Source: Flavobacterium sp. 9AF
GTDB lineage: Bacteria > Bacteroidota > Bacteroidia > Flavobacteriales > Flavobacteriaceae
Reading direction: 5' to 3'
NCBI RefSeq assembly: GCF_902506265.1
Contig: NZ_LR733556.1
Coordinates: forward strand, 2,212,515 to 2,276,514
DNA length: 64,000 bases
Shown: one piece after another, positions 34,158 through 44,571 of the stretch
Position numbering within the stretch: position 1 is the first letter of the stretch
Layout: each line of letters opens with the position of its first letter
Position numbers and translations under genes: made by a program
The notes under the pieces: generated by a model
Told to the model about the DNA's origin: nothing
Seen by the model: the letters and a program-made list of their open reading frames with translations, nothing else
Databases searched by the model: none

Positions 34158-34625
34158 TTAATCTATTTTAGGTATTCTAAGTACTTGACCAGGATAAATT
34201 TTATCTGGATGATCTAACATAGGTTTGTTGGCTTCAAAAATAACATTGTATTTATTTGCATCACCATAATATTTTGCAGCAATCTTTGATAACCATTCTC
34301 CTTTTTCTACAGTATGAAATTGGGCTTCTGGTTTAGGTTCTGGAGCAATCACTTTCATTTGATTATCTACGGTATCCACTCCTTCAACATTTCCTATAGC
34401 AAGAACAATTCTTTCTGCATCTTCTTGTTCATCTACATCTCCTTCTACTATAACATCATCTCCTTTAAGGCTTATTTTAATAGTTTTGTATTTTAAACCT
34501 AATGCTTTTACATGTTCTAAAAGAGCACTTGCTTTTAAAACTGCTTTTTCTTCAACTGGAGCTTCTTCTTCTTTTTTTCCAAAGAGTTTAGCACCAGCAT
34601 TTTTTACAAATGAAAATAATCCCAT
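34158..34625 (-). CDS. BON-LysM protein (YgaU/Kbp-like)
   Basis: A 155-residue protein with a BON domain (about residues 30-90, LKGDDVIVEGDVDEQEDAERIVLAIGNVEGVDTVDNQM) and a C-terminal LysM domain (about 103-154, FHTVEKGEWLSKIAAKYYGDANKYNVIFEANKPMLDHPDKIYPGQVLRIP). This is the architecture of YgaU/Kbp, a potassium-binding protein of E. coli. There is no signal peptide, as in Kbp. A short linker with lysines and glutamates precedes the BON domain. Confidence 0.9.
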   Translation of the reverse strand: MGLFSFVKNAGAKLFGKKEEEAPVEEKAVLKASALLEHVKALGLKYKTIKISLKGDDVIVEGDVDEQEDAERIVLAIGNVEGVDTVDNQMKVIAPEPKPEAQFHTVEKGEWLSKIAAKYYGDANKYNVIFEANKPMLDHPDKIYPGQVLRIPKID

Positions 34626-34695
34626 AATTTTTGTTTTTTTTTGTTATTACTCAAATATAATAAAAACAAAGGAATTTTTTTAATTGTTAAAATTA

Positions 34696-37600
34696 TTATT
34701 TTACTATTTTTATTTGAGCAGTTTTTGAATGTGCGGAAAATTCAGGTGCATACATGCTCTGAACTGTAGCTACTCCATCATTAAAAAAACCAGAATTATT
34801 TACCCGTACATCGTATTCTAGGATATAAACCCCTTTGTTAATTTTGTCAAAGAAAAAATGGCTCGCTACATCTTTTGTGCTTTTATAGTAATACAAATCA
34901 TTCAATCTTTCCTGTTTTGAAATTACATCTAGAGGTTCGAAACACGAAGCGCGTAAATCTTTTAAGTGAACAAATTCTAAGTCTTCAGTTGTAGTTATCT
35001 TTAATTTGATGGTTACTATATCTCCTATTTTTAAATTTTCTTTATCTAATGAATGCAGTACATTTCCGTCTGGTGTTTTGTCTTTTTTTAATAAAGATTT
35101 AGTAATTGATACGCTTTTTGAGTTACTTTCTACTATATTTTCAAGATTTTCAAAATACTGCCAATAAATACCGCCATATCCTGGGGTTTCAGATTTGTTT
35201 TCAATTTCAATTGAAGCCATTTCCGAAGTAATTTCATTTTCTTTCCAATTTAATTTTAAGTATCCAGTTTCTAACTCTTTTTCTTGTTCAGCTAATTTAT
35301 TTTGTGCTATTTTTTTATTTCCAATTGTAAATGTAGTTTTATCTTTTACTGATGTCCAATCGTTCCCCTTTAATAATAAAGCATAAATGGCTTCGGAAGT
35401 AGCTTTAGTAGTATGCCAGTTTTTATTTTGTTTGTTTTTTAATAACCAAACTTTCATTAAATCGATTGATTTTTGATCGTTTGCTACTTCATGAAAAGCT
35501 TCAATAAGTAGCGCTTGAGTTTCTATCTGGGATTGATGCCAATACATACTTTTGGTATTGGAAATCCAATACATTCCTATTTCGTTGTTAAATGATGCAG
35601 ATTCTTTTAAATGAACAATTATTTTTTTAGCCATTTCTAAATCGCTAAAACGACTAAAAATTAAGGAAAGTTGTGCTTTTTGGTATAATGAATAGGCAAG
35701 CCAATTCTTTTTTATCTGATCTAATTGTAATGTTATTGCAGTTTGTAATTTTGGAGAAAGTGGATAGTCTTTTACATAAAAACTTCTAGTGTATAAATAA
35801 TGAATGTCTAGAAAAGAATTTGGATTACATGTTTTTTTTGAATTATCATATTGATTAATAAAGTTTTCATCTAAAAAGGGTAAAGATTTTGAAACAATTT
35901 CTTTAAATTTTGATTTTTCTGATGGTATTAAAGTATTTAAATGACCCATTCCGGATAAAATATGCTGTGTAATAAAAAAATTGACTTCACCACCATCAAA
36001 CCATGAAAAGCCACCAGATGGCAGTAATTTTTCGTGTATTTTTTTAAGTATTTGTTCCTGATTACTTTGCAACATAACAGTGTCAAATAGATGAGCTAAT
36101 TGTTTTCTTTTTTCATCCTCATTATCACCCTCAAAAAACCATGGTGTTTCACTTAATAAGATAGATTTCAATTCATCATTGATTTTTAGTTTATTATTTG
36201 TGTTTTTATTATTTCTATAATATTCAAATAAGGTTACTATTTTTGGATTTTTAAAAACGATTTCAGCAGCTAAAGCATTGGCATAATATCGAGCAAAAGT
36301 TTGCTCAGCACATTCATGTTCAAATTCCATTAGATAAGGGAGTGATTGTAAGGCAAACCATACTGGATTAGAAGTATATTCTAATGTAAGACAATGATTC
36401 TTAAGTGTTGGAGACGTGTTGTTTTTTAAGTTTTCTAAGAAGTATTCATTTTTACTTTTTTCTCTTATCCATAAAGGTATTGTTTCAGTGAGTAAAATTT
36501 TATTACTTAAAACAGGTAAGATATTTTCTTCTCCATCAGAAAAATTACCAGATTTTGCCATAATTTTATATTGCAAGCCTTTTAAGTTTTCTGGAATTGT
36601 AATAGTCCATGATACCGAAACACTTTCTTTAGGTTTACAAATGAAATTTCTGTTGTTTGGAAAATTATAGGATATACTATCTATTGGTTTACCGTTAACA
36701 GCATCAAACAATAAGAGCATTGCTATTCCTGTTTTAGTTTCATTCGTCATGTTGACAATTTTGGAAACTAATCTTATTGTATCTTTTTCTCTCACAAAAC
36801 GTGGGAGATTAGGCATTACCATGAGATCTTTCTGAGAAACAATATCACTTTGAAAATAACCTGTTTCAAAATTTTTATTATGGCCTAATAAACGCAATTT
36901 CCATCGTGTTAATGATTCTGGTGTGGTAAAATCGAAGGTAATTTTTCCTTCTTTATCTGTTTTAAGTTGTGGGTAAAAGAAGGCAGTTTCATTAAAATTA
37001 GTTCGTGTTTTAACTTGAGTAACTTCTTTGAGCGCTTTTTTAGTAGTTATTACAATTGCACCACCACTAGCACGGTTACCATATAAAGCCGTTGCAGAAA
37101 CATCTTTCAAAACAGTAAAATTGCCAATATCTCCAACTGTTAATTTTGAGAATTCTTCAAATGTTACTGGAGTACCATCTATTATATATAAAGGTTGTGA
37201 GCTCTCACCAATAGAATTATATCCTCTAATTATTACAGAAGTGTTCCCTTTTAAAGATTCTTGAACTTGTACACCTTGTACCATTCCACTTAAAATGCTA
37301 ATAAATTTTGCGTCTTGAGGAATTGAATCTTGGATAACAGTTGTGGAAGTACTTGTTAAAGAAACAGATTTAGTTGTCCCATATCCTACTACGACTACAC
37401 TTTCTAAAGATGATACATCATTTTCTAATGTTATGGAAATAATTTCATTTTTGCTTTTTACAGTGTAATAGGAATCAATCATGCTCACATAAGAGATGCT
37501 TATAATTTCATTTTCTTCAGCTTGAATACTAAAATTACCATCAAAATCACTTGTTGTGCCTCTATTAGTTCCTTGTACGATTATGTTGGCACCAGCTAAT

Positions 37601-40600
37601 GGACCTAATGCATCATACACCGTTCCAGTAATTGTTTTAGCATTTTTAGGAACAGTAGCTAATGGCTGGATTGATTTTAAATATTTTTCTTTAATGTATT
37701 TGTCATCAGAATCGTTAAAATTAAAACCAAATGTCTTTAAATCAGGATTTTTGATATAATAGTTATAATATTTAAAGTATTGTTGAAACTTATTAAAATA
37801 GATATTTATTTTATTATAATTTTGAAACGATGGGTAGTCAGGAGAATTGTAATTAGAATAAAAATGCAAGTTAGTGTCCCAATCTCTTTGTAAGAACTGA
37901 TCCAAAGAACTATCGTACATGCTTGCTAGAATTTCGGTTTCTAATTGCTGGTTTGCAATTTTAAAGGACCAACTTTCTTTACTGCCTGGTTCTATTTTAT
38001 TACGAAGGCTTACAATTTCAAAATCTAATTTTTTAGCCATTTGCTCTTTAGAAACGGAATAAATTTTTGTAAAGATTTCATTATCATAATGAGTTGAAAA
38101 ATGAAAATTAAAGTCTTCATTATTGAGATTTTGTTCTTTTTTTATTTTTAAAATGGCTTTATTATTTTTTAATTGTATACTTTGTTCGGTATTCAAATTT
38201 TTGCCTATGTATAATCGGGAGAAAATGTATAGATTTGGAATGACAGAATTAAATTCAAATTCAAAATAGTCATTTTGCGGATTTGTGATGTCTTTAAAGG
38301 TAAAAAGAACGCTTTCATCAAAAATATTTTTTCTTGATTTTAGTTCAAAATGATTTATTGTGGTAATCTCATTTCCATTATGATCAAATGCTTTAGCAAT
38401 AACTTTATAACTTCCATCTTCTAATTCTTTAAGGAAATCAAGAGGTACGATTTTTTCGTTTTTAGTATCAAAAGGAATAGTTTTTATTGTTTTTTCATTT
38501 GTATTTAGTTGGTCATTATCGTAAGGTTCATAAGGGAATAATTCTCTAAATTCTTGCTCGCTAATTGTTTGCGTTTCAGGAAAGTTAAATTGCCTGTCTT
38601 TTAAAAACTTCTTTTTATCGATAAATGATAGATATAAATTTCCCTTAGCATCAATAGGGTAATTATTTAATGTTGTAGCTTCTATTTTTAGAGTGTTCAT
38701 ATCTTCTTTGTGAAGAATAAGATTGTTAAGGTTTAGTTGTAAATTCAACATTTTTTTTCCCACTTCAATGGTTTTTGAAGCAATTCGAGTTTCTCCATTT
38801 GTATCAATTACTTCGGCATTGATGGTGTACATTATTTTTTCTATTTGCTTTTGATTAATTATAGAATCGTTGGCAATAATTTTAACAATAAATTTTCCTT
38901 GAGCATCAGTCTCTAATGTTGCGATAGTATTTTTTCTTTTAGAATCAGGAGTGTATTCTTCTTTATATACATTTTTTTCTATAGTATAATTTACCTTAGC
39001 TTGAGTAAGATTGCTTCCTGCTAAAGTTTTTGCATGACCAATAATTTTTAATGTGTCTCCAATAGTATAATTTTCTTTGATGGTTTCAAAAACAACTTCA
39101 AATGTAGGACGTTTATATTCTTCTACTTGAAAATGAAAATTACTATCATAATCAAAATCTACTATATCCCAAAAAGAATGCTCCTCTTCTTTTTTATTGT
39201 AGTATTTTTTATCATTTTCATAATTATCTGGTTCATCCACAGTAAGAGTAAATTGTCCAGTTAGTATGTTTTTAGGAAGATCAAATTCACCTGTAAAGGA
39301 ACCAAATTCATTTGTTTGTACTTCATATTCTTTTAAAGTATTATATTCAGAGTCTTCAATAGTGACTAATACTGTTACAAAAGGGACTACGCTTTTTTGC
39401 TTTTTCTTGTTTTGAATAAGTATGCCTTTATAATATACTTTTTGACCAGGACGATAAATGGCTCTATCAAAATAAACTTTTGCTTTTGCTTCAAATTCCT
39501 CATCCTCTTCTTCGTCTTCTTTTGAATTGGTTTCAGGATAAAACCAGCCTTTATTATAGGAACTTTGTAAGGTGTCTTTATGAGTAATAAAATAGATTGG
39601 TGAAGAAGGATTTTTGGAATTGTTTTTATCAAATTTCTTCTTTTTAAAACTGACTTTTCCTAAAACATCTGTTTTTTTAGTTTCTTCATTATTTTTAATA
39701 ATTACGTTGTGAAGTGGTTGCCCTGTTTTTCTATCCGAGACATAAAAATAATCGTTTTTACTATCGCTATCGCTTATAAAAGCAATATTGGAAACGGTGA
39801 GAAAAGTATATTCATAATTTTTATTTTCAAGTTTTGAATTATTAGGTAGAATGACTAATAAATAATCACCAATAGGCATTGATTCTAATAAAATTTCTGT
39901 AGTATACTGAAAATACTTTTTTGGACTGGGTAATATTCTTTTAAAAGTACTTACAGGTTTATTTTTTGATATAAAATTGAAAACAATTGAGTCTTTAGTG
40001 TTTAAATCTTTTAGATTGTTAAAAGCTTTAGGAATTTTGAAATAATGTAAAGAAATAGTGTCTATATTTTTGTAATCTATAAATGCTCTTGAGGGTTCAT
40101 TATTATAAAGAATACGTTTTGTTTCAATCTTTAATTCTTTTTCTAAAATATTATTTTTTAATCTTTCTGCTTCAGCTAAAGCATTGATGTTATTTTTTAA
40201 ATGAAGAACAGAATCACAAATTTGAAGAATTTCCTCATAGTAGTTTTTTTCTGAATTTTTTCTGTTGATATTATATAAATAATTGGCTTTGTTTGTTTTA
40301 ATCTCTTGTAACAAAAAGGAATCTTGAGTTGTTTTTTCTAATTTTTTTAAATTTTGAATATAAAATTCTTCATTGTGTAACAAGGAATGAATATAGTTTA
40401 ATCGGTCAATATAAATTTCGGTTTTATTTTTGGACGAATTTTTCTCATATTCTTGAAGTAATATAAAAACTTTTTTAAAAGCTGAATTTGTTATTCTTTC
40501 CGTTGGTAAATCAATAAAAATTGGTGAAGGGGCATAAAGACTGGATAAGGTCTTATCGTCTAGAGATGTATTTTTAATAGTCCAATAATTAACATCTTTC

Positions 40601-41196
40601 TTAAAATAATCAAAGTTTTTATTCCATAAAAAATCATAAAGACTGTAGTTTTTTCCATCTATATCGGGAGAGATGATAAAAATATCTTTGTAATCTAAGA
40701 TGTTTTTTTGTATTAAAATAGGAATATTTGTCAAGCTATAATCGTAATGATTTTGAATTTCTCTTTCTAATTTGTAAACACTCCAAAGTAAAAAATTGGC
40801 TTCATTATCATTTGTAACATCTGTTGTTTTATTAGTATTGTATCTGTTTTTGCTGAGGTATTCGTTTAAAAATGAAGCAAAGATATAATGATAAATTGCT
40901 TTTGAAGTTTCGTCTGCCGTTTCTAATTCTTTAGTTAAGTTTTCAATTATTTTTAATTGAGAATCTTCTTCTAATTGTTGAGTAAACTTAGAAATATAAA
41001 AAAATGTTTTAATTGTCTGGGTTGCATTTTCTTTTCTTTTCGCTTTTTTATAAATGTTTTGAACTTGTTCATAAGCACTCTTAATCTTTCCATCTAATTC
41101 ATATTTATACACGGCTTGCCATTCCTTTTCAAATTCGATTTGGGCAGATAAATAGGAATTTAGAAAGAGCAACGTTAGAATAAAATATTTTTTCAT
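34696..41196 (-). CDS. Giant alpha-2-macroglobulin-like protein with embedded TonB plug domain
   Basis: A 2166-residue exported protein (signal peptide KKYFILTLLFLNSYLSAQ). The front half has a helical N-terminus and MG domains including MG2-like AKVYFDRAIYRPGQKVYYKG near residue 570. At about 1184-1270 a carboxypeptidase-regulatory-like domain appears (ITGTVYDALGPLAGANIIVQG), followed to about 1390 by a SusC-type TonB plug (VVVVGYG, IIRGYNSIG, PLYIIDGTPV, ALYGNRASGGAIVITTKK) without a beta-barrel. Alpha-2-macroglobulin domains resume (FDFTTPESLTRWKLRLLGHN). A thioester-like motif ECAEQ has its cysteine at residue 1629, with A replacing the usual G. A terpenoid-cyclase-like helical domain follows. 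It may trap proteases at the cell surface. Confidence 0.88.
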   Translation of the reverse strand: MKKYFILTLLFLNSYLSAQIEFEKEWQAVYKYELDGKIKSAYEQVQNIYKKAKRKENATQTIKTFFYISKFTQQLEEDSQLKIIENLTKELETADETSKAIYHYIFASFLNEYLSKNRYNTNKTTDVTNDNEANFLLWSVYKLEREIQNHYDYSLTNIPILIQKNILDYKDIFIISPDIDGKNYSLYDFLWNKNFDYFKKDVNYWTIKNTSLDDKTLSSLYAPSPIFIDLPTERITNSAFKKVFILLQEYEKNSSKNKTEIYIDRLNYIHSLLHNEEFYIQNLKKLEKTTQDSFLLQEIKTNKANYLYNINRKNSEKNYYEEILQICDSVLHLKNNINALAEAERLKNNILEKELKIETKRILYNNEPSRAFIDYKNIDTISLHYFKIPKAFNNLKDLNTKDSIVFNFISKNKPVSTFKRILPSPKKYFQYTTEILLESMPIGDYLLVILPNNSKLENKNYEYTFLTVSNIAFISDSDSKNDYFYVSDRKTGQPLHNVIIKNNEETKKTDVLGKVSFKKKKFDKNNSKNPSSPIYFITHKDTLQSSYNKGWFYPETNSKEDEEEDEEFEAKAKVYFDRAIYRPGQKVYYKGILIQNKKKQKSVVPFVTVLVTIEDSEYNTLKEYEVQTNEFGSFTGEFDLPKNILTGQFTLTVDEPDNYENDKKYYNKKEEEHSFWDIVDFDYDSNFHFQVEEYKRPTFEVVFETIKENYTIGDTLKIIGHAKTLAGSNLTQAKVNYTIEKNVYKEEYTPDSKRKNTIATLETDAQGKFIVKIIANDSIINQKQIEKIMYTINAEVIDTNGETRIASKTIEVGKKMLNLQLNLNNLILHKEDMNTLKIEATTLNNYPIDAKGNLYLSFIDKKKFLKDRQFNFPETQTISEQEFRELFPYEPYDNDQLNTNEKTIKTIPFDTKNEKIVPLDFLKELEDGSYKVIAKAFDHNGNEITTINHFELKSRKNIFDESVLFTFKDITNPQNDYFEFEFNSVIPNLYIFSRLYIGKNLNTEQSIQLKNNKAILKIKKEQNLNNEDFNFHFSTHYDNEIFTKIYSVSKEQMAKKLDFEIVSLRNKIEPGSKESWSFKIANQQLETEILASMYDSSLDQFLQRDWDTNLHFYSNYNSPDYPSFQNYNKINIYFNKFQQYFKYYNYYIKNPDLKTFGFNFNDSDDKYIKEKYLKSIQPLATVPKNAKTITGTVYDALGPLAGANIIVQGTNRGTTSDFDGNFSIQAEENEIISISYVSMIDSYYTVKSKNEIISITLENDVSSLESVVVVGYGTTKSVSLTSTSTTVIQDSIPQDAKFISILSGMVQGVQVQESLKGNTSVIIRGYNSIGESSQPLYIIDGTPVTFEEFSKLTVGDIGNFTVLKDVSATALYGNRASGGAIVITTKKALKEVTQVKTRTNFNETAFFYPQLKTDKEGKITFDFTTPESLTRWKLRLLGHNKNFETGYFQSDIVSQKDLMVMPNLPRFVREKDTIRLVSKIVNMTNETKTGIAMLLLFDAVNGKPIDSISYNFPNNRNFICKPKESVSVSWTITIPENLKGLQYKIMAKSGNFSDGEENILPVLSNKILLTETIPLWIREKSKNEYFLENLKNNTSPTLKNHCLTLEYTSNPVWFALQSLPYLMEFEHECAEQTFARYYANALAAEIVFKNPKIVTLFEYYRNNKNTNNKLKINDELKSILLSETPWFFEGDNEDEKRKQLAHLFDTVMLQSNQEQILKKIHEKLLPSGGFSWFDGGEVNFFITQHILSGMGHLNTLIPSEKSKFKEIVSKSLPFLDENFINQYDNSKKTCNPNSFLDIHYLYTRSFYVKDYPLSPKLQTAITLQLDQIKKNWLAYSLYQKAQLSLIFSRFSDLEMAKKIIVHLKESASFNNEIGMYWISNTKSMYWHQSQIETQALLIEAFHEVANDQKSIDLMKVWLLKNKQNKNWHTTKATSEAIYALLLKGNDWTSVKDKTTFTIGNKKIAQNKLAEQEKELETGYLKLNWKENEITSEMASIEIENKSETPGYGGIYWQYFENLENIVESNSKSVSITKSLLKKDKTPDGNVLHSLDKENLKIGDIVTIKLKITTTEDLEFVHLKDLRASCFEPLDVISKQERLNDLYYYKSTKDVASHFFFDKINKGVYILEYDVRVNNSGFFNDGVATVQSMYAPEFSAHSKTAQIKIVK

Positions 41197-41341
41197 AAAA
41201 GAGGTTTTTATGTTAGAGGATAAAAAAAGAATAAAGGTTGGGAATGTTTTTTAAAAATCACATTTCTTTCTTTATTTTTACATCAAAATCAAAAGAGTTT
41301 TCCTGCAATTTAATTAAAATTGTTTTTAAAAAAGGCCAATT

Positions 41342-42331
41342 ATGAAAAGAATCTTTTTGCTATTTCTAATACTTATGAGTTTAGGATGCCAAAAAAAAGG
41401 AAGTATTCCAGAAGCTTCGTTTTATTATTGGAAAACTATTTTTAAATTGGATGATTTAGAAAAATCTATTTTAGAAAGCAATCATGTTAAGAGATTATAT
41501 GTTCGATATTTTGATGTAAAGATGACTTATGGTAAACCGATGCCTGTTTCACCCATTGTTTTTAAGGATGCTGTTGTGTCTCAAGAAATAGTTCCTGTTG
41601 TTTTTATAAAAAATGAGGTATTCTTGTCTCCAATTGATACAGATGATTTGGTAACAAAAATGGTAGCATTAATCAATCAAATTAATAAGAAATATTCTTT
41701 AAAAAATAGTGAAATTCAAATTGATTGTGATTGGTCTTTACAAAGTAAAAGACAATATATGGATTTTATGGTTAAGTTAAAGAAAAAGTATGCAGGTATT
41801 CTTTCCGCAACCATAAGATTACATCAAATAAAATATTCATCCTTAACCGAAATTCCTCAAGTAGATTATGGTGTTTTAATGTTTTATAATATGGGTAAAT
41901 TAGATGAAAATGAGGAAAATTCTATTTATAGTAAAAAAGTTGCAGCACAATATTTACCTTCGTTAAAAAAATATCCATTACCCTTAAAAGTAGCGTTGCC
42001 TATTTTTTCTTGGGTTATCCAATATAGAAATGGTAAAGTAGTTAATTTGATTTCAAAGAAAGATGTGAGCGAGCTAAAAGCTAAAAGTGTAAACACATCT
42101 AATCAAATAATAATTAAAGAAGATTTACTTTGGCAAGGCTATTTTTTTAAAAAGGCTGATGTGTTAAAAATAGAAGAAATAAATTTTACTAAACTAATGG
42201 AAATGACAAAATTATTGCATGATAATTTAGAAAAAAAGCCTAGTGAAATAATATATTACGATTTAGATAGTTATAATACAAACAAATTTACAAACGATGT
42301 TTTCTACAAAATTTTCAACGCTAATTTTTAG
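41342..42331 (+). CDS. Lipoprotein resembling DUF3142
   Basis: A 329-residue lipoprotein (KRIFLLFLILMSLGCQKKG, lipobox Cys16). The body resembles DUF3142: SFYYWKTIFKLDDLEK, RLYVRYFDVKM, PVVFIKNEVF, an IQIDCDWSLQSKRQYMDF strand with acidic residues, LSATIRLHQIKY and VDYGVLMFYNMG. This looks like a TIM-barrel-like fold related to glycoside hydrolases, but a catalytic activity cannot be stated. It is divergent from the alpha-2-macroglobulin gene and its end overlaps the next gene by 35 bp. Confidence 0.65.
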   Translation: MKRIFLLFLILMSLGCQKKGSIPEASFYYWKTIFKLDDLEKSILESNHVKRLYVRYFDVKMTYGKPMPVSPIVFKDAVVSQEIVPVVFIKNEVFLSPIDTDDLVTKMVALINQINKKYSLKNSEIQIDCDWSLQSKRQYMDFMVKLKKKYAGILSATIRLHQIKYSSLTEIPQVDYGVLMFYNMGKLDENEENSIYSKKVAAQYLPSLKKYPLPLKVALPIFSWVIQYRNGKVVNLISKKDVSELKAKSVNTSNQIIIKEDLLWQGYFFKKADVLKIEEINFTKLMEMTKLLHDNLEKKPSEIIYYDLDSYNTNKFTNDVFYKIFNANF

Positions 42332-44513
42332 TACAGTTATTCTACTCGGGACTAGTATTTATTCGATATGTGGATGGGGAGAATGGGATTGGTATGAATC
42401 CAGTTCCAATTTTGCTCCTGAAGCCTATGTTACGGATGCATCCTATAAAAAACTATTCTATAGCATCAATATGTTTTATGGAGAAGAATCTTATGATGAT
42501 GGTCATACTGAAAGATTTAATTCTTCTGTCGTTGAAGACTGGAGTATATTTTTAAAAAATAAAATGTCTGAAGAAGATATCACCTATTTTATACTAAATG
42601 AGGAATCATTGGGTCAGTTACTAGAGATAGAGAAAGACATTTTAAAAGGGAACAATTTATCTAAATGGAAATATGCTTTGAATGACGCTAAAGTAAAAGG
42701 CTTTTTCTTGTTTATGGCAAAAGCAAGAGCCTTAGAAGAATATTCCGCTCAAAAACCATCTTGGGATTACGAGGCTTCATTGGATAAAAAAATGCCTACA
42801 AGTTTTGCTAAAAATATTGAAACAATTTACGAAAAAGAAAAAGATCCCTTTTTAAAAAATAGGTATTGGTTTCTTGCTATGAAATCCTATTTTTACTCAG
42901 AAGATCCAAGTATGTGTATTTTGTTTTTTGATACTTCCGAAACAAAACAACCTAAAAACGAATTGTATTACAGAGCAATTGCATACACAGCAGGTGCAGA
43001 ATACAAAATGAAAAATTATTCAAAATCAAATTATTTATATAGTAAAGTATTTAATAATTGTCCTTCGTTACGCACAGTGGCTACTTATTGTTTTCATCCT
43101 CAAAGCAATGAAGATTTTCAAAAAGCTTTATCCTTTACAAAAGATAATAAAGAAAAAGCCGCTTTATGGGCATTGTATGGTTATTATGCCGATTTAAATA
43201 CAGCTATCAGTAAGATTTACGAAGTAGACCCAATGAGCCCGCATTTGGATTTCTTAGTAACTAGAGCAGTTAATATACAAGAGAATGATATTAATAGTTA
43301 TCAATGGAATAATGTGGAAAGCAATGCAACTGCATTAATCTATTCAGATAAATTGGATGAAGATTTATATCGTTTAGTGGATAAAATTGCAAAAAAAGGG
43401 AATGTACAAACACCGCATTTATGGAATATAGTGTTAGCATATTTTGAAATATTAAAAGGAGAAAACGCAAAAGCAGAAAGTTATTTACAAAAAGCTTCTA
43501 AAACGATTCCCAATACAGAATTGGCTAAAAATCAATTGCGACTTTTTCAGGTTTTTAATAAAGTGAGTGCCACAAAAAAAATAGATAATAAAGCGGAACA
43601 AAATATTTTGCCAGATGTTGAATGGTTATTTTCTTTTAATGGTTCCAATGAATACCCAGCTGTTTTTAGAATTGAATTTTTAAAAAATTGGACAAAAGGA
43701 TATTTGTCTAATTTATATAAAAAACAAGGAAATGCAGTTATGGCAGAATTGTTTTTAAGACAAGATGATTTTTATGATTCGAAAGATAAATTAGATAAGA
43801 TGTTAGCATTTCAACTGAAACAATCATTTACTGCTTGGGAATCTTTTGCTAAAAAATTATATCCAATAACTTTAGAAAATATTTACGAATATCAAGCAAT
43901 AAAGTATGCCTATCAAGAAAATATAACTAAGGCTATTTTAGAATTCGAAAAAACAAAAGAGGCAAAAAGCACCATACTATTAGGTAATCCATTCAACGGT
44001 AAAATTAAAGATTGTAATGATTGTGATCATGCTTCTTATCAAAAAACTAAGTATGATAAGATAACATTTGTAAAAAAGATGGAAGAAATGATAAATTATG
44101 TTAATAATGGGAAGGATGTTTATAATAATGCAATATTGTTAGGTAATGCTTTTTATAATATGTCTTATTATGGGAATGCCAGACTCTTTTATGATAATCC
44201 AATTTTAAATGAATATGGTAATTATATTAGAGATAAAAATGTAGAAATGCTTCTCAATAATAATTCTTCAAAAAAATACTATACTATAGCTTTGAAGAGT
44301 GCTGAAAATGATGAACAAAAAGCAAAAGCGACCTATTTGTTAACCAAAATAGAAAGAAATACATTTTATAAGAGTAGTGCATTTTTGCCTGATGAGGTGG
44401 ATTTTATTAATTTTAATGGATTTAAAAATCTGAAGCAAAATTTCTCGCACACAAAATATTATAAGGAAGTTATCAATGAATGTGGTTATTTTAGAAAGGT
44501 TGTTGAAAATTAA
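42297..44513 (+). CDS. Large exported protein of unknown function with TPR-like helices
   Basis: A 738-residue protein beginning with an N-terminal hydrophobic segment (FSTLIFSTVILLGTSIYSICGWG). It is almost wholly helical. Repeat-like stretches (YYRAIAYTAGAEYKMKNYSKSNYLYSKVFNNC, AYFEILKGENAKAESYLQKASKTIPNTEL) resemble TPR units. FAPEAY and the GWGEWDWYESSSNF segment near the N-terminus look conserved but are not recognised. It overlaps the DUF3142-like lipoprotein gene by 35 bp, so the two are probably translated together and act at the envelope. Confidence 0.7.
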   Translation: MFSTKFSTLIFSTVILLGTSIYSICGWGEWDWYESSSNFAPEAYVTDASYKKLFYSINMFYGEESYDDGHTERFNSSVVEDWSIFLKNKMSEEDITYFILNEESLGQLLEIEKDILKGNNLSKWKYALNDAKVKGFFLFMAKARALEEYSAQKPSWDYEASLDKKMPTSFAKNIETIYEKEKDPFLKNRYWFLAMKSYFYSEDPSMCILFFDTSETKQPKNELYYRAIAYTAGAEYKMKNYSKSNYLYSKVFNNCPSLRTVATYCFHPQSNEDFQKALSFTKDNKEKAALWALYGYYADLNTAISKIYEVDPMSPHLDFLVTRAVNIQENDINSYQWNNVESNATALIYSDKLDEDLYRLVDKIAKKGNVQTPHLWNIVLAYFEILKGENAKAESYLQKASKTIPNTELAKNQLRLFQVFNKVSATKKIDNKAEQNILPDVEWLFSFNGSNEYPAVFRIEFLKNWTKGYLSNLYKKQGNAVMAELFLRQDDFYDSKDKLDKMLAFQLKQSFTAWESFAKKLYPITLENIYEYQAIKYAYQENITKAILEFEKTKEAKSTILLGNPFNGKIKDCNDCDHASYQKTKYDKITFVKKMEEMINYVNNGKDVYNNAILLGNAFYNMSYYGNARLFYDNPILNEYGNYIRDKNVEMLLNNNSSKKYYTIALKSAENDEQKAKATYLLTKIERNTFYKSSAFLPDEVDFINFNGFKNLKQNFSHTKYYKEVINECGYFRKVVEN

Positions 44514-44571
44514 CGATACAAAATTGAAAAATAAATTATTCAAAAATCATTAATTTTGATAAAAAGATAGT

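Noticed and set aside
39387-39632. 81-codon frame inside the macroglobulin gene on the same strand
   Set aside because: It is a shifted-frame shadow of a long, well-supported protein.
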